A stretch of DNA of 64,000 bases from Bordetella trematum (GTDB taxonomy: Bacteria > Pseudomonadota > Gammaproteobacteria > Burkholderiales > Burkholderiaceae_B). Below the pieces are notes generated by a model. It did no database searches and was not told the DNA's origin. It saw nothing but the letters and a program-made list of their open reading frames with translations. Below are positions 1 to 7,733 of the stretch, in pieces. How positions within the stretch are numbered: the stretch's first letter is position 1; each line of letters starts with the position of its first letter. The stretch lies in NCBI RefSeq assembly GCF_900078335.1, contig NZ_FKBR01000034.1, forward strand, positions 1 through 64,000, given 5' to 3'. The position numbers and the translations under genes were made by a program.

Positions 1-381
1 GGTCAACTCTACGCCGAGCCCACTGCCGCCCTGGCAAGCGCCCCTGTAGCCGGGGAGGCGAAGCCAGTGGCGTGGGAAAACTTCCCGGCGTATCTGATCG
101 ACCATTGCGAGGGCGACACGATCACCGAGGAAGGGATACAGCGGGCGTTGTCCCGCATGCTGATCGATCAGAAGTATGCCGCGCCCCAGGCCTGCGCTGC
201 CGCAGACGGGCGGGATGCACGGGGAGAGGACCCGCTGCAAGGCGCGGCGAACTGGCTTGTGCAGGCACATAGCCAGCCCGGCCCGACCGTCCTGAGCGCA
301 TGCCTGATGATCGGCTACAACCGCGCCCAGCGTCTCTACGACGCCGCCATTGCCGCCCAGCAGGGCGAAGGGGGTGAGTGA
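1..381 (+). CDS. Phage protein with FtsK-gamma-like C-terminal domain (5' end outside window)
   Basis: The frame is open from base 1, so the visible 126 codons are the C-terminal part of a longer gene; an internal GTG at 67 is not needed as a start. Residues from about 80 onward (starting DPLQGAANWLV, then IGYNRAQRLYDAA) match the pattern of the FtsK gamma winged helix, which in bacterial FtsK carries an IGYNRA-R signature and reads KOPS DNA. The N-terminal visible part is a low-complexity Ala/Pro stretch of the kind common in phage hypothetical proteins. The stop overlaps the next ATG (TGATG), suggesting translational coupling with the two small genes that follow. The function is unknown; a DNA-binding role is inferred from the domain resemblance only. 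Confidence 0.6.
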   Translation, partial: GQLYAEPTAALASAPVAGEAKPVAWENFPAYLIDHCEGDTITEEGIQRALSRMLIDQKYAAPQACAAADGRDARGEDPLQGAANWLVQAHSQPGPTVLSACLMIGYNRAQRLYDAAIAAQQGEGGE

Positions 382-644
382 TGGGCGTCAAAACCACCAC
401 AACTACGGTTTACGAGTGCGATGTGTGCAGGTCTGAAGTGCCGGAATTGTCGGTCTTCGGAGTCCATAAGGACACCTTGTGGAGCGAACGCGATGTAACG
501 GCGACCCTGACACTCTCGATGCGCCTGGATATCTCCTATGTGACGGACAGGGGCGTCATCTGCAACGCTTGCGCAGCCAAACACCTGCGCGCGGTTGCAG
601 ACGCTATCGACTTCGTCGCCCAGCAGCAGGAGGGGGAAGCGTGA
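381..644 (+). CDS. Small phage protein with two CxxC pairs
   Basis: This 87-residue protein is probably phage-derived. It has a CxxC pair at residues 13-16 (CDVC) and another at 61-64 (CNAC), spaced like a small zinc ribbon or treble clef, with a short helical C-terminus ending in QQQEGEA. I chose the ATG at 381, which overlaps the upstream stop as TGATG; a GTG one codon earlier is possible. Its own stop overlaps the next ATG in the same way. I do not recognise a named family. Zinc binding is inferred from the cysteine spacing. Confidence 0.6.
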   Translation: MGVKTTTTTVYECDVCRSEVPELSVFGVHKDTLWSERDVTATLTLSMRLDISYVTDRGVICNACAAKHLRAVADAIDFVAQQQEGEA

Positions 645-859
645 TGGATCAAGCTCAGCAAGTCCAATCGACGTCGGCACCGAGGCTGCTGTATCGGCTG
701 CGTGAAGCCGAACAAGCAATGGGACTGTCCCGTACCATGATCTACCGCCTGGTCAAGAAGGGCGAGCTCGAACAGGTCAAGATCGGGGACGCTACCAGGA
801 TCACCGTTGAGAGCGTCCAGGCCCTGATCGAACGCGGCAAGCGGAAGAAGGAAGCATGA
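644..859 (+). CDS. Excisionase / AlpA-type helix-turn-helix protein
   Basis: A 71-residue DNA-binding protein of the excisionase (MerR-like winged helix, HTH_17) family. The core runs LYRLREAEQAMGLSRTMIYR, then LVKKGELEQVKIG and a wing with TRITVESVQALIERG. That is the usual layout: a recognition helix after LSRTMIYRLV, then a basic tail (RGKRKKEA). The ATG at 644 overlaps the previous stop; a longer upstream frame exists but reads through the previous gene. Proteins of this type direct excision or control prophage genes. It is the last phage-like gene before the chromosomal xthA, so it marks a prophage edge. No integrase gene lies between it and xthA. Confidence 0.8.
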   Translation: MDQAQQVQSTSAPRLLYRLREAEQAMGLSRTMIYRLVKKGELEQVKIGDATRITVESVQALIERGKRKKEA

Positions 860-993
860 CCGGGTATCATCTGGGCTCATGTGTGGTGACAATGCCTAGC
901 ACGCCCAAGGTGAGTAGCCAAATGAGTAGCTAGCAACACGCATCCGCTAAAATATCAAATAAAATACAAGTAAATCATATACCTACAAGATTC
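860..993 (+). other. Prophage/chromosome junction region
   Basis: A 134-base non-coding stretch between the excisionase and xthA. It contains two direct copies of TGAGTAGC (911-918 and 923-930, period 12), which resemble arm-type binding sites for an integrase or excisionase. After them comes a markedly AT-rich segment (about 940-990) unlike the flanking DNA. The prophage attachment site is likely here or in the first codons of xthA, but the other end of the prophage is outside the window, so the core cannot be defined. Confidence 0.45.
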
Positions 994-1776
994 ATGCAAT
1001 TAGCCACCTGGAACGTCAACTCCCTCAATGTCCGCCTGCCGCAAGTGCTCGAATGGCTCGCCGCCAACCCGGTCGATGCCCTGTGCCTGCAGGAGCTCAA
1101 GCTGAGTGATGACAAGTTCCCGCTGCAGGCCTTCACCGATATCGGGTATCACGCCGCCTGGGCTGGCCAGAAAACCTATAACGGCGTGGCCATCCTGTCG
1201 CGCGAGCCGGGCTTCGCCTTGCAGCGCAATATCCCGGGTTATGAAGATCCGCAGCAACGCGTGATCGCGGTGACCCTGCCCAGCCCGGCCGGGGACGTGC
1301 GCGTCATCTGCGCCTACTGCCCCAACGGGCAAAGCCTGGACAGCGACAAGTACATCTACAAGCTGGAATGGTTCGCGGCGCTGCGCGACTGGCTCAAGGA
1401 AGAGTTGCAGACGTATCCGCGCCTGGCCATTCTGGGCGACTACAACGTCGCGCCGGCCGACATCGACGTGCACAACCCGGAAAAATGGGAAGGCCAGGTC
1501 CATGTCTCGGAGCCGGAGCGTGCCGCCTGGCGCGCCCTGCTCAATCTCGGCCTGAGCGATGTCTTCCGCGATTTCGAGCAACCCGAGAAGGCATTCAGCT
1601 GGTGGGACTACCGTCAGTTCGCCTTCCGCCGCAATGCCGGGCTGCGCATCGACCACATTCTCCTGTCGCAAGACCTGAAACAGGCCTGCACGGCCTGCGT
1701 GATCGACAAGGGGCCGCGCGGCAACCCGCAGCCTTCGGACCACACCCCGGTCATCGCGACGCTGGCCTGGAACTAG
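994..1776 (+). CDS. xthA: Exodeoxyribonuclease III (AP endonuclease)
   Basis: A 260-residue exonuclease III of the EEP (exonuclease/endonuclease/phosphatase) fold, which cleaves at abasic sites and degrades 3' ends in base-excision repair. The family motifs are in order: TWNVNSL near the N-terminus, LQELK (catalytic Glu), AYCPNGQ, LGDYNVAP (catalytic Asp/Asn), RIDHILLS and the C-terminal PSDHTPV with the catalytic His. Length is normal. The ATG at 994 gives the family start (M-x-LATWNVNS), but no Shine-Dalgarno sequence is visible before it and the upstream DNA is AT-rich, which fits a prophage having replaced the native leader. The stop overlaps the convergent LysR stop by 4 bases. Confidence 0.95.
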   Translation: MQLATWNVNSLNVRLPQVLEWLAANPVDALCLQELKLSDDKFPLQAFTDIGYHAAWAGQKTYNGVAILSREPGFALQRNIPGYEDPQQRVIAVTLPSPAGDVRVICAYCPNGQSLDSDKYIYKLEWFAALRDWLKEELQTYPRLAILGDYNVAPADIDVHNPEKWEGQVHVSEPERAAWRALLNLGLSDVFRDFEQPEKAFSWWDYRQFAFRRNAGLRIDHILLSQDLKQACTACVIDKGPRGNPQPSDHTPVIATLAWN

Positions 1777-2708
1777 GCAGGCATGCCCGGGGCGGCCTCG
1801 CCCCGGAACACCGGCAAGTGATTCGCGATCTGGCGCATGACCTCCAGGGCCGCATCGGAGAGCGGCCGCCCCACCCTCACCAGCATCTGGCACTGGGTCG
1901 CCGCCAATACCGGATGGGCCAGCGCCCGCCGGATCAACTCACCCGCAGCCAATTCGCGATGCGCGCCCAGCGCCGGCATCAAGGTCACCCCGGCGCCGCT
2001 GACCACATACTGTTTGAGCACACGCAATGAGTTGGTGGTCAGGCTGGGCGTGAGATGTATGCGTTCGGTGAGTTCGACAACATCGATGATACGGCGCAGC
2101 CCATAGGGCGCCGACATCAGAGCATACGGATAAGCCAGCACCTCCTGCAACGTGAGCGGCCCTTGCCCTCTGCCGAGGGGATGATCGGGCGCTGCCAGCA
2201 ACTGCACCGGGTGCACGGCCGCCAGGCGACAGCGCACCCGCGGATCGACAGGCGGGTTGAAGGCCAGCCCCAGATGCGCGGCATCGCCCGCCACGCTTTC
2301 GACTACCTCATTGACCGAGGCGGTATGCACATCGAGCTGGATCTGCGGATGCCGGTGACAAAAGGGCCCGATCACCTGATCCATCAGGCTGTCGATGAAA
2401 CCCTCGCTGATGACCAGTTTCACCTGGCCGCTGCGCATGCCGCGCAAGGCCTCCAGCCTTGCGGCCAGATGCTCCTGCTGAGCCTGACAACCCTGGTGAT
2501 AGTCGAGCAGCAATTGGGCGGCTTCGGTGGGGATCACCCCGCGCCCGCGCCGCTCGAACAGCGTCACGCCCAGCTCCTGCTCCAGCAGGCGGACCTGCCT
2601 GCTGATGACCGATGCCGCCGTATCGAGCTTGTCGGCGGCGGCCCGCAACGAGCCGCAGCGCACCACTTCGTAGAAATAGCGCAGCCGCGCCTGATTGATC
2701 TCCTGCAT
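1773..2708 (-). CDS. LysR-family transcriptional regulator
   Basis: A 311-residue LysR regulator. The N-terminal winged helix (residues about 4-62) reads ARLRYFYEVVRCGSLRAAAD, then the recognition helix in TAASVISRQVRLLEQELG and LFERRGRGVIPTEA. The rest is the two-lobed effector-binding domain (about 90-300). I chose the ATG at 2708 because it gives the usual short N-terminal lead (MQEINQARLRYF); the frame continues 40 codons upstream but would run through the palindrome at 2735-2757. It is divergent from the MFS/MlrC pair and probably controls it. The ligand is unknown. Confidence 0.9.
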   Translation of the reverse strand: MQEINQARLRYFYEVVRCGSLRAAADKLDTAASVISRQVRLLEQELGVTLFERRGRGVIPTEAAQLLLDYHQGCQAQQEHLAARLEALRGMRSGQVKLVISEGFIDSLMDQVIGPFCHRHPQIQLDVHTASVNEVVESVAGDAAHLGLAFNPPVDPRVRCRLAAVHPVQLLAAPDHPLGRGQGPLTLQEVLAYPYALMSAPYGLRRIIDVVELTERIHLTPSLTTNSLRVLKQYVVSGAGVTLMPALGAHRELAAGELIRRALAHPVLAATQCQMLVRVGRPLSDAALEVMRQIANHLPVFRGEAAPGMPA

Positions 2709-2734
2709 CACCGCTCCGCGCACAGCCTGGATTA

Positions 2735-2757
2735 ATCGTTGCCCTGTGGGCAACGAT
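2735..2757. promoter_or_regulatory. Perfect inverted repeat, probable LysR operator
   Basis: Ten-base arms ATCGTTGCCC and GGGCAACGAT are separated by TGT and lie 27 bases upstream of the lysR start, in the 203-base divergent region shared with the MFS gene. The TTGCCC/GGGCAA core is a dyad of the size LysR proteins bind. A second GGGCAAC half-site lies near 2873, closer to the MFS start, so a two-site arrangement is possible. The assignment to this LysR is inferred from position. Confidence 0.55.
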
Positions 2758-2911
2758 ACTGTAGCAGCCGTGTTCTTGTTCGTCACCGCCGCGCTGCCAA
2801 TAATGGCAGCCTGCCTTGACGGCAGCACGGCCCGCCAGAGACGGGCCAGCCTACTTGATTACCCACGCTGATGGGCAACCGGGCGCCTGCCGCCCCTGGA
2901 GACACTGACCG

Positions 2912-4213
2912 ATGGCCACCCCGACTGACGGCGTACCGGATCCGCGCCTGAAACCCCTTTACGACAAGATCACCTGGCGCCTGCTGCCCTTTCTGCTGCT
3001 GTGTTACGTATTCGCCTACCTGGACCGGGTGAACATCGGTTTCGCCAAGCTGCAGATGCAGGCCGATATCGGCCTGTCGGATGCCGCTTACGGCCTGGGC
3101 GCCGGGATTTTCTTTCTCGGCTACGTCCTGTTTGAAGTCCCCAGCAATCTGCTGCTCAACCGGATCGGCGCACGACGCACCATCAGCCGCATCATGGTGC
3201 TGTGGGGCCTGACCTCCGCGGCCATGCTGTTTGCGCGCGATGAATATACGTTCTATGCCCTGCGTTTCCTGCTGGGCGTGTTCGAGGCCGGCTTTGCGCC
3301 CGGCATGATTTTCTATCTGACGTACTGGTATTCCCAATCCCGCATGGCCGGCGTCATGGCGGTGGTCATGCTGGCGGGCCCGATCGGGGGCATGTTCGGT
3401 GGTCCGGTCTCGACCTGGATCATGAGCGCCTTTAACGGCGACCATGGCCTGGCCGGCTGGCAATGGATGTTCTTGCTGGAAGGCCTGCCTTGCGTACTGC
3501 TCGGCGTGATCGCCTTTTTCACCATGACCGATCGGCCCGAGCAGGCCAAATGGCTCAATGCCGAAGAGAAGGCCCTGCTGGCCAGCGACCTCAACCGCCG
3601 GGGCGAAGCGGCCGCCGCCCAGCCATTTCGCGCCGTGTTGCGCAACCCGACCGTCTACCGGCTGGCGGCCACCTACTTTTGCCTGATCTGCGGCATCTAC
3701 GCCGTCAGTTTCTGGCTGCCCACCTTGCTCAAGCTCGCGGGCATCACTGACCTGCGCGCCATCGGCTGGTACTCGGCCCCTCCCTATCTGGTGGCCATGA
3801 TCGCCATGATCGGCTTTGCACGCAGCTCGGATCGCCACAAGGAACGACGCTGGCACACCGTGGTGCCTGCCTTGCTGGCGGGCCTGGCCCTGTGTCTGGC
3901 CACGGCCATGGTCAGCGACTTCTGGCCGGCGTTGGTCGCCATCACCCTGGCCACCGCGCTCATGTGGGCCTCCTATACCGTGTTCTGGGCCATTCCCTCC
4001 CAGGTGCTGCGTGGCGAGGCGGCCGCCGGCGGCATCGCGCTCATCAACAGCATCGGACTGCTTGGCGGTTTCCTGAGCCCCTCGCTCATTGGCTGGTCCC
4101 AGAAAATGACCGGTTCGCTGGCCAGCGGCCTGTATCTCATCGCCGGCCTGCTGATCGTCGGCGGCCTGCTGCTCATCACTACCCGTCTGCCGCGCCCCGG
4201 CCAGAACGCCTGA
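2912..4213 (+). CDS. MFS transporter, anion:cation symporter type
   Basis: A 433-residue, 12-helix major facilitator of the ACS family (phthalate, tartrate, glucarate and 4-hydroxyphenylacetate permeases), imports organic anions with protons. The ACS hallmark DRVNIGFAKLQM is at about residues 38-49, followed by GAGIFFLGYVLFEVPSNLLL and the RFLLGVFEAGFAPGMIFYL segment. The central loop contains the cytoplasmic TDRPEQAKWLNAEEKALL stretch typical of the family. GGAG lies 10 bases before the ATG. The next gene, an MlrC-type metallopeptidase, starts 19 bases after the stop, so the two probably form an operon and handle the same substrate. The substrate is not identifiable. Confidence 0.9.
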   Translation: MATPTDGVPDPRLKPLYDKITWRLLPFLLLCYVFAYLDRVNIGFAKLQMQADIGLSDAAYGLGAGIFFLGYVLFEVPSNLLLNRIGARRTISRIMVLWGLTSAAMLFARDEYTFYALRFLLGVFEAGFAPGMIFYLTYWYSQSRMAGVMAVVMLAGPIGGMFGGPVSTWIMSAFNGDHGLAGWQWMFLLEGLPCVLLGVIAFFTMTDRPEQAKWLNAEEKALLASDLNRRGEAAAAQPFRAVLRNPTVYRLAATYFCLICGIYAVSFWLPTLLKLAGITDLRAIGWYSAPPYLVAMIAMIGFARSSDRHKERRWHTVVPALLAGLALCLATAMVSDFWPALVAITLATALMWASYTVFWAIPSQVLRGEAAAGGIALINSIGLLGGFLSPSLIGWSQKMTGSLASGLYLIAGLLIVGGLLLITTRLPRPGQNA

Positions 4214-4232
4214 TCTCGACAAGGAGCCCCGC

Positions 4233-5741
4233 ATGCATATCCTGGTTGCCGGTTTCCAGCATGAAACCAACACCTTCGCGCCGTCCAAGGCCGGCTATGA
4301 CAACTTCCTGCGCGGCGAGGGCTTTCCGGCCCTGGTGCGCGGCGACGACGTGCTGGCCTTGCGCGAGGTCAACATCCCGGCAGGCGGTTTCATCAACGCC
4401 GCCCTGGCCGATGGCCACCGCTTGCGGCCGGTCATCTGGGCGGGCGCCAGCCCCTCGGCGCACGTCACCCGCGACGCCTTCGAGCGCATCACCGGCGAGA
4501 TCGTCGCGGCCGCCCGCGAAGGCGGCTACGACGCCGTCTACCTCGACCTGCACGGCGCCATGGTCACGGAAGACCACGACGACGGCGAAGGTGAAATCCT
4601 GCGCCGGGTCCGCGCCGCCGTGGGCCCCGACACACCCATCGTCGCCAGCCTGGATCTGCACGCCAACGTCACCGCCGCCATGCTGGCCAATGCCTGCGCA
4701 CTGGTCGCCTTCCGCACCTATCCGCACGTGGACATGGCAGACATCGGCGAGCGTGCCTACGCGCTGCTGCAGGCACGTATTGCAGCGGGCCCGGGCTGGC
4801 ACACCGCCATGCGCCGCCTGCCGTTTCTCATCCCGATCAACGGCATGTGCACCCTGCTTGAACCTGCCCAGGGCGTCTACGCCGATCTGGCCCGCCTGGA
4901 AGCTGCCACGAACGGCGTGGCCAGCCTGTCGTACGCCCCCGGCTTTCCGGCCGCCGACTTTCCCGAATGCGGCCCGGTGGTCTGGGCCCATGGCAGCGAC
5001 CGCGACGCGGTGGAAAGCGCCGTGCGCACGCTGACCGAACAAGTGGCGGCCCTGGAGGCCGACTGGTCGCCGGATTTCCTGGCGCCCGATGAGGCCGTCC
5101 GCCAGGCGCAGCAACTCGCCCGGGGCGCAAGCCGCCCGGTCATCATCGCCGACACCCAGGACAATCCCGGCGCCGGCGGCGACGCCAACACCACCGGCCT
5201 GCTGCGCGCCTTGATCGAGGCCGACGCCCAGAATGCCGCCATCGGCCTCATGTGCGACCCCGCGGCCGTGGCCCTCGCCCTGGCCGCCGGCCTCGGCAAC
5301 ACGGTCCGGCTGAGCATCGGCGGCCAATCCGGCGTACCCGGCGACCACCCCTGTGAGGGCGAGTTCCTGGTCGAATTCATCTCCGAGGGCAAGACCCGCT
5401 ACGCCGGCCCCATGATGCACGGCATGGACGCCGACGTCGGCCCCACCGTCCGCCTGCGCCATCGCGGCGTCAGCGTCATCGTCAGCAGCAACAAGGCCCA
5501 GACCCTCGATCGCAATCTCATCCGCCTGGGCGGCATCGACCCCGAAGATCTCGCCATCCTGGTCGTCAAAAGCTCGGTGCATTTCCGGGCCGACTTCCAG
5601 CCCATCGCCCAGGCCGTGCTTATCGCCAAGGCCCCCGGCCCCATGCAGGCCGACCCCGCCGACCTGCCCTGGACCCGCCTCGCCCCCGGCATCCGCATCC
5701 GCCCACAAGGCCCGGCCTTCATCCCGCCGGCGCTCCCCTGA
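4233..5741 (+). CDS. M81-family metallopeptidase (MlrC-like)
   Basis: A 502-residue protein of the MlrC family (N-terminal M81 domain, residues 1 to about 290; MlrC C-terminal domain after that). Likely metal ligands are visible: FQHETNTF at 8-15, LDLHGAMVTEDHDDGEGE at about 107-124, SLDLHANVT and TYPHVDM; the C-terminal domain has DTQDNPGAGGDANTTGLL. Family members are zinc enzymes; the founding one cuts linearised microcystin, but most chromosomal copies probably process unrelated small amides or peptides. AAGGAG lies 7 bases before the ATG. It is co-oriented with and close behind the ACS transporter, which suggests uptake followed by hydrolysis of one compound. Confidence 0.88.
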   Translation: MHILVAGFQHETNTFAPSKAGYDNFLRGEGFPALVRGDDVLALREVNIPAGGFINAALADGHRLRPVIWAGASPSAHVTRDAFERITGEIVAAAREGGYDAVYLDLHGAMVTEDHDDGEGEILRRVRAAVGPDTPIVASLDLHANVTAAMLANACALVAFRTYPHVDMADIGERAYALLQARIAAGPGWHTAMRRLPFLIPINGMCTLLEPAQGVYADLARLEAATNGVASLSYAPGFPAADFPECGPVVWAHGSDRDAVESAVRTLTEQVAALEADWSPDFLAPDEAVRQAQQLARGASRPVIIADTQDNPGAGGDANTTGLLRALIEADAQNAAIGLMCDPAAVALALAAGLGNTVRLSIGGQSGVPGDHPCEGEFLVEFISEGKTRYAGPMMHGMDADVGPTVRLRHRGVSVIVSSNKAQTLDRNLIRLGGIDPEDLAILVVKSSVHFRADFQPIAQAVLIAKAPGPMQADPADLPWTRLAPGIRIRPQGPAFIPPALP

Positions 5742-5833
5742 TCGCCTCCGGCGGGGTTCCGCGACAACCGACGCAAGCCCCCGCAGCGCGCCGCCTTGCG
5801 GCTGCGCTGCTACCCAAGCCTTAAAAAAAGGTG

Positions 5834-5839
5834 TATAGT
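5834..5839 (+). promoter_or_regulatory. Possible -10 element for tRNA-Ala
   Basis: TATAGT lies 16 bases before the mature tRNA 5' end, in a short AT-rich tract (from about 5821) that stands out from the GC-rich surroundings. A start about 7 bases downstream would leave a leader of roughly 10 bases. No convincing -35 box is visible. Confidence 0.4.
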
Positions 5840-5855
5840 TTTGGTCTTCTGATTT

Positions 5856-5931
<76 letters not shown>

Positions 5932-5944
5932 AAATTCCAGACGG

Positions 5945-5988
5945 AAAAGCCTTGGAAACACCATGTGTTCCAAGGCTTTTTTGTTTTT
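5945..5988 (+). terminator. Rho-independent terminator after tRNA-Ala
   Basis: The stem AAAAGCCTTGGAA (5945-5957) pairs with TTCCAAGGCTTTT (5968-5980), followed by a T-rich tail. The complementary A run also makes it usable from the other strand, where the flavocytochrome gene ends at 6161. A very similar element lies at 7678-7719 beyond that gene. Confidence 0.85.
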
Positions 5989-6160
5989 ACAGGCTTGTTT
6001 TATTGGCTTTGCGGCTGGTGCCGCCGCCACGGCACAAGGTCCGCCCGGTGATTTTCGGTAGCTGATGGAAAATCAGCTTATGCGGCCAAATACTGAAAAC
6101 CTTGTGTTTTCTTGGTTTGCCTCGCGCAATGCGTGGCCCTCTGCTCGGGCCAGGATTGGC

Positions 6161-7474
6161 TTAACGAAACGCGAAGTGTTCCCGGTGCAGTTGCCAGGAA
6201 GCCGCCGGCAATGATTGCTTGAGCGCTTGTTCCAGTTGTTTGCCCATGGCCGCGGGGCCACAGAACCACACTTGCAGTGGTTTGTCGGCCTGATATCGCT
6301 GGAGCACCTCTGTGGGTGACCAGCGACGGCCGTCGGCGAAGATGTCCAGATGCACGTCGGGATGACGCGCGGCAGCCTCTTGCAGCGCCTGAGCCAAGGG
6401 GTCGACCGCATGCTGACAGGCATATTGCAGCCAGGCCTGGGGAGCATGGCCGTCCTGGTGAAGCTGGCCCAGCCAGGACAGGAAGGGGGTCGCGCCCACG
6501 CCGGCGCCCACCCAGACATGCACGGCGCCATCGTCGTGATCGGGCGGCACGAAGCGGCCATAGGGGCCATCCAGTTCAACGGCAATGCCGGGCGCCAGGC
6601 GTTCGCGCAGGCTGCCTGTCCAGTCGCCCCGTTGCTTGATGTGAAAGCGCACGAGATGGTTCTGCTTGTCCGCATCGGATAACGTAAACGGATGCGCCTC
6701 TTGCTCTCCTGGCAGGCGCAAAAAAACGAACTGCCCTGCGTCATGGCCCGGCCAGGAATCTCCCATGCGGCATTGCACTTCCAGCACATCGCCACGCTGC
6801 GCGAGCGACACGACGGTACCTGCATGGGGATAGCGCGGTCGCAGGTCACGCAACAGTTGCCTCACGGCGGCCGCGATGCCGAGCATCATCGTCAAGGCCA
6901 GCAGCCAGCCACCCAACCCCTCCCAATAAGCAGGAGGAGTCAGCACGATGCCATGGAAGACCAGCAACAAATATGCCAGCGGCATGAAGCGGTGCAGCCA
7001 ATACCAGCGTTTGTAGGGCACCGCCCGACGCGCAAGCGTAATGACCAGCATCAGGATCAGCGCATAGAAAGTCCATTCGCCCAAGGTTTTGGCATAGGGC
7101 TTGAGAATACCGACCCAGTCGGGCGCAGGTACTTTGGCCGGCCGGCCCGCATTGCCAATGGCTGTGACAATGAGAGGCTTCGACTGTTTGGTCAGCCAGT
7201 GCGCCACGCTCAACGCAATGGCAATGATGCCCAGCCATTTGTGCAACAGGTAGGCTTTATCCATGCCACCCAAAGGCGACTCCAGCCAGCGGGGTCGCAG
7301 AGCCAGGATCATGACGGCCGTCATGGCCCCCAGAGCCAAAATCCCGGTGAGCAGCATGCCTTCTTGCCGCATCACCCATGGCAGATCACCGGGAGGCGAT
7401 GGCGAAAGCCAAAAAGCCTCCATGGCCCAGATGACAAAAAAAGAGGCAAGGACAAGAAGAACGAAACGGCGCAA
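6161..7474 (-). CDS. Ferric reductase-like membrane flavocytochrome
   Basis: A 437-residue membrane oxidoreductase. Residues 1 to about 210 form a ferric-reductase-like transmembrane domain with His-bearing helices (LHKWLGIIAIALSVAHWL, WLHRFMPLAYLLLVFHGI) that could hold two b-type haems. The rest is a ferredoxin-reductase-type FAD domain (PFTLSDADK) and NAD(P)-binding domain (VWVGAGVGATPFLSWL, with WFCGPAAM near the end). It should move electrons from NAD(P)H across the membrane to an acceptor such as ferric iron or a partner protein. The start is a TTG at 7474 with GGAG 7 bases upstream. By eye the gene is noticeably less GC-rich than most of the window and stands alone beside tRNA-Ala, suggesting acquisition. 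Confidence 0.85.
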   Translation of the reverse strand: MRRFVLLVLASFFVIWAMEAFWLSPSPPGDLPWVMRQEGMLLTGILALGAMTAVMILALRPRWLESPLGGMDKAYLLHKWLGIIAIALSVAHWLTKQSKPLIVTAIGNAGRPAKVPAPDWVGILKPYAKTLGEWTFYALILMLVITLARRAVPYKRWYWLHRFMPLAYLLLVFHGIVLTPPAYWEGLGGWLLALTMMLGIAAAVRQLLRDLRPRYPHAGTVVSLAQRGDVLEVQCRMGDSWPGHDAGQFVFLRLPGEQEAHPFTLSDADKQNHLVRFHIKQRGDWTGSLRERLAPGIAVELDGPYGRFVPPDHDDGAVHVWVGAGVGATPFLSWLGQLHQDGHAPQAWLQYACQHAVDPLAQALQEAAARHPDVHLDIFADGRRWSPTEVLQRYQADKPLQVWFCGPAAMGKQLEQALKQSLPAASWQLHREHFAFR

Positions 7475-7677
7475 GACGGCACTCCAGTTTGCTCGATGGC
7501 AGGCAAGACCTGTTTGCGGAAAACGATACCCGCAGCAGCGCTGAATCGTTCACCACGGGCGACTTCAGGGTAATCGCGCCTGTTCAAAATGGAACGATGC
7601 AAGGCTAGCATGGCATTCGCCAGAGACCATCATGGCCGTTGGCAATCTTGAACCTGTGCTTCACCACACTGCGCACG

Positions 7678-7719
7678 AAAAAGCCCTGGACACGCAATGC
7701 GTCCAAGGCTTTTTGTTTT
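7678..7719. terminator. Bidirectional terminator after the first YcaC-like gene
   Basis: The hairpin AAAAAGCC-C-TGGAC / GTCCA-A-GGCTTTTT (one C-A mismatch) is flanked by A and T runs, so it can work in both directions. It would end the leftward hydrolase gene that stops at 7734. Its sequence is close to the terminator at 5945-5988, including the trailing GTTTT-AC. Confidence 0.8.
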
Positions 7720-7733
7720 ACGGGTGCAGCGGG

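Noticed and set aside
378-380. GTG start one codon before the small phage gene at 381
   Set aside because: The ATG at 381 forms the same TGATG stop-start overlap as the next gene pair, so it is preferred.
4233-5741. True microcystin-degrading MlrC
   Set aside because: No mlrA, mlrB or mlrD genes are present; the family is widespread with other substrates.
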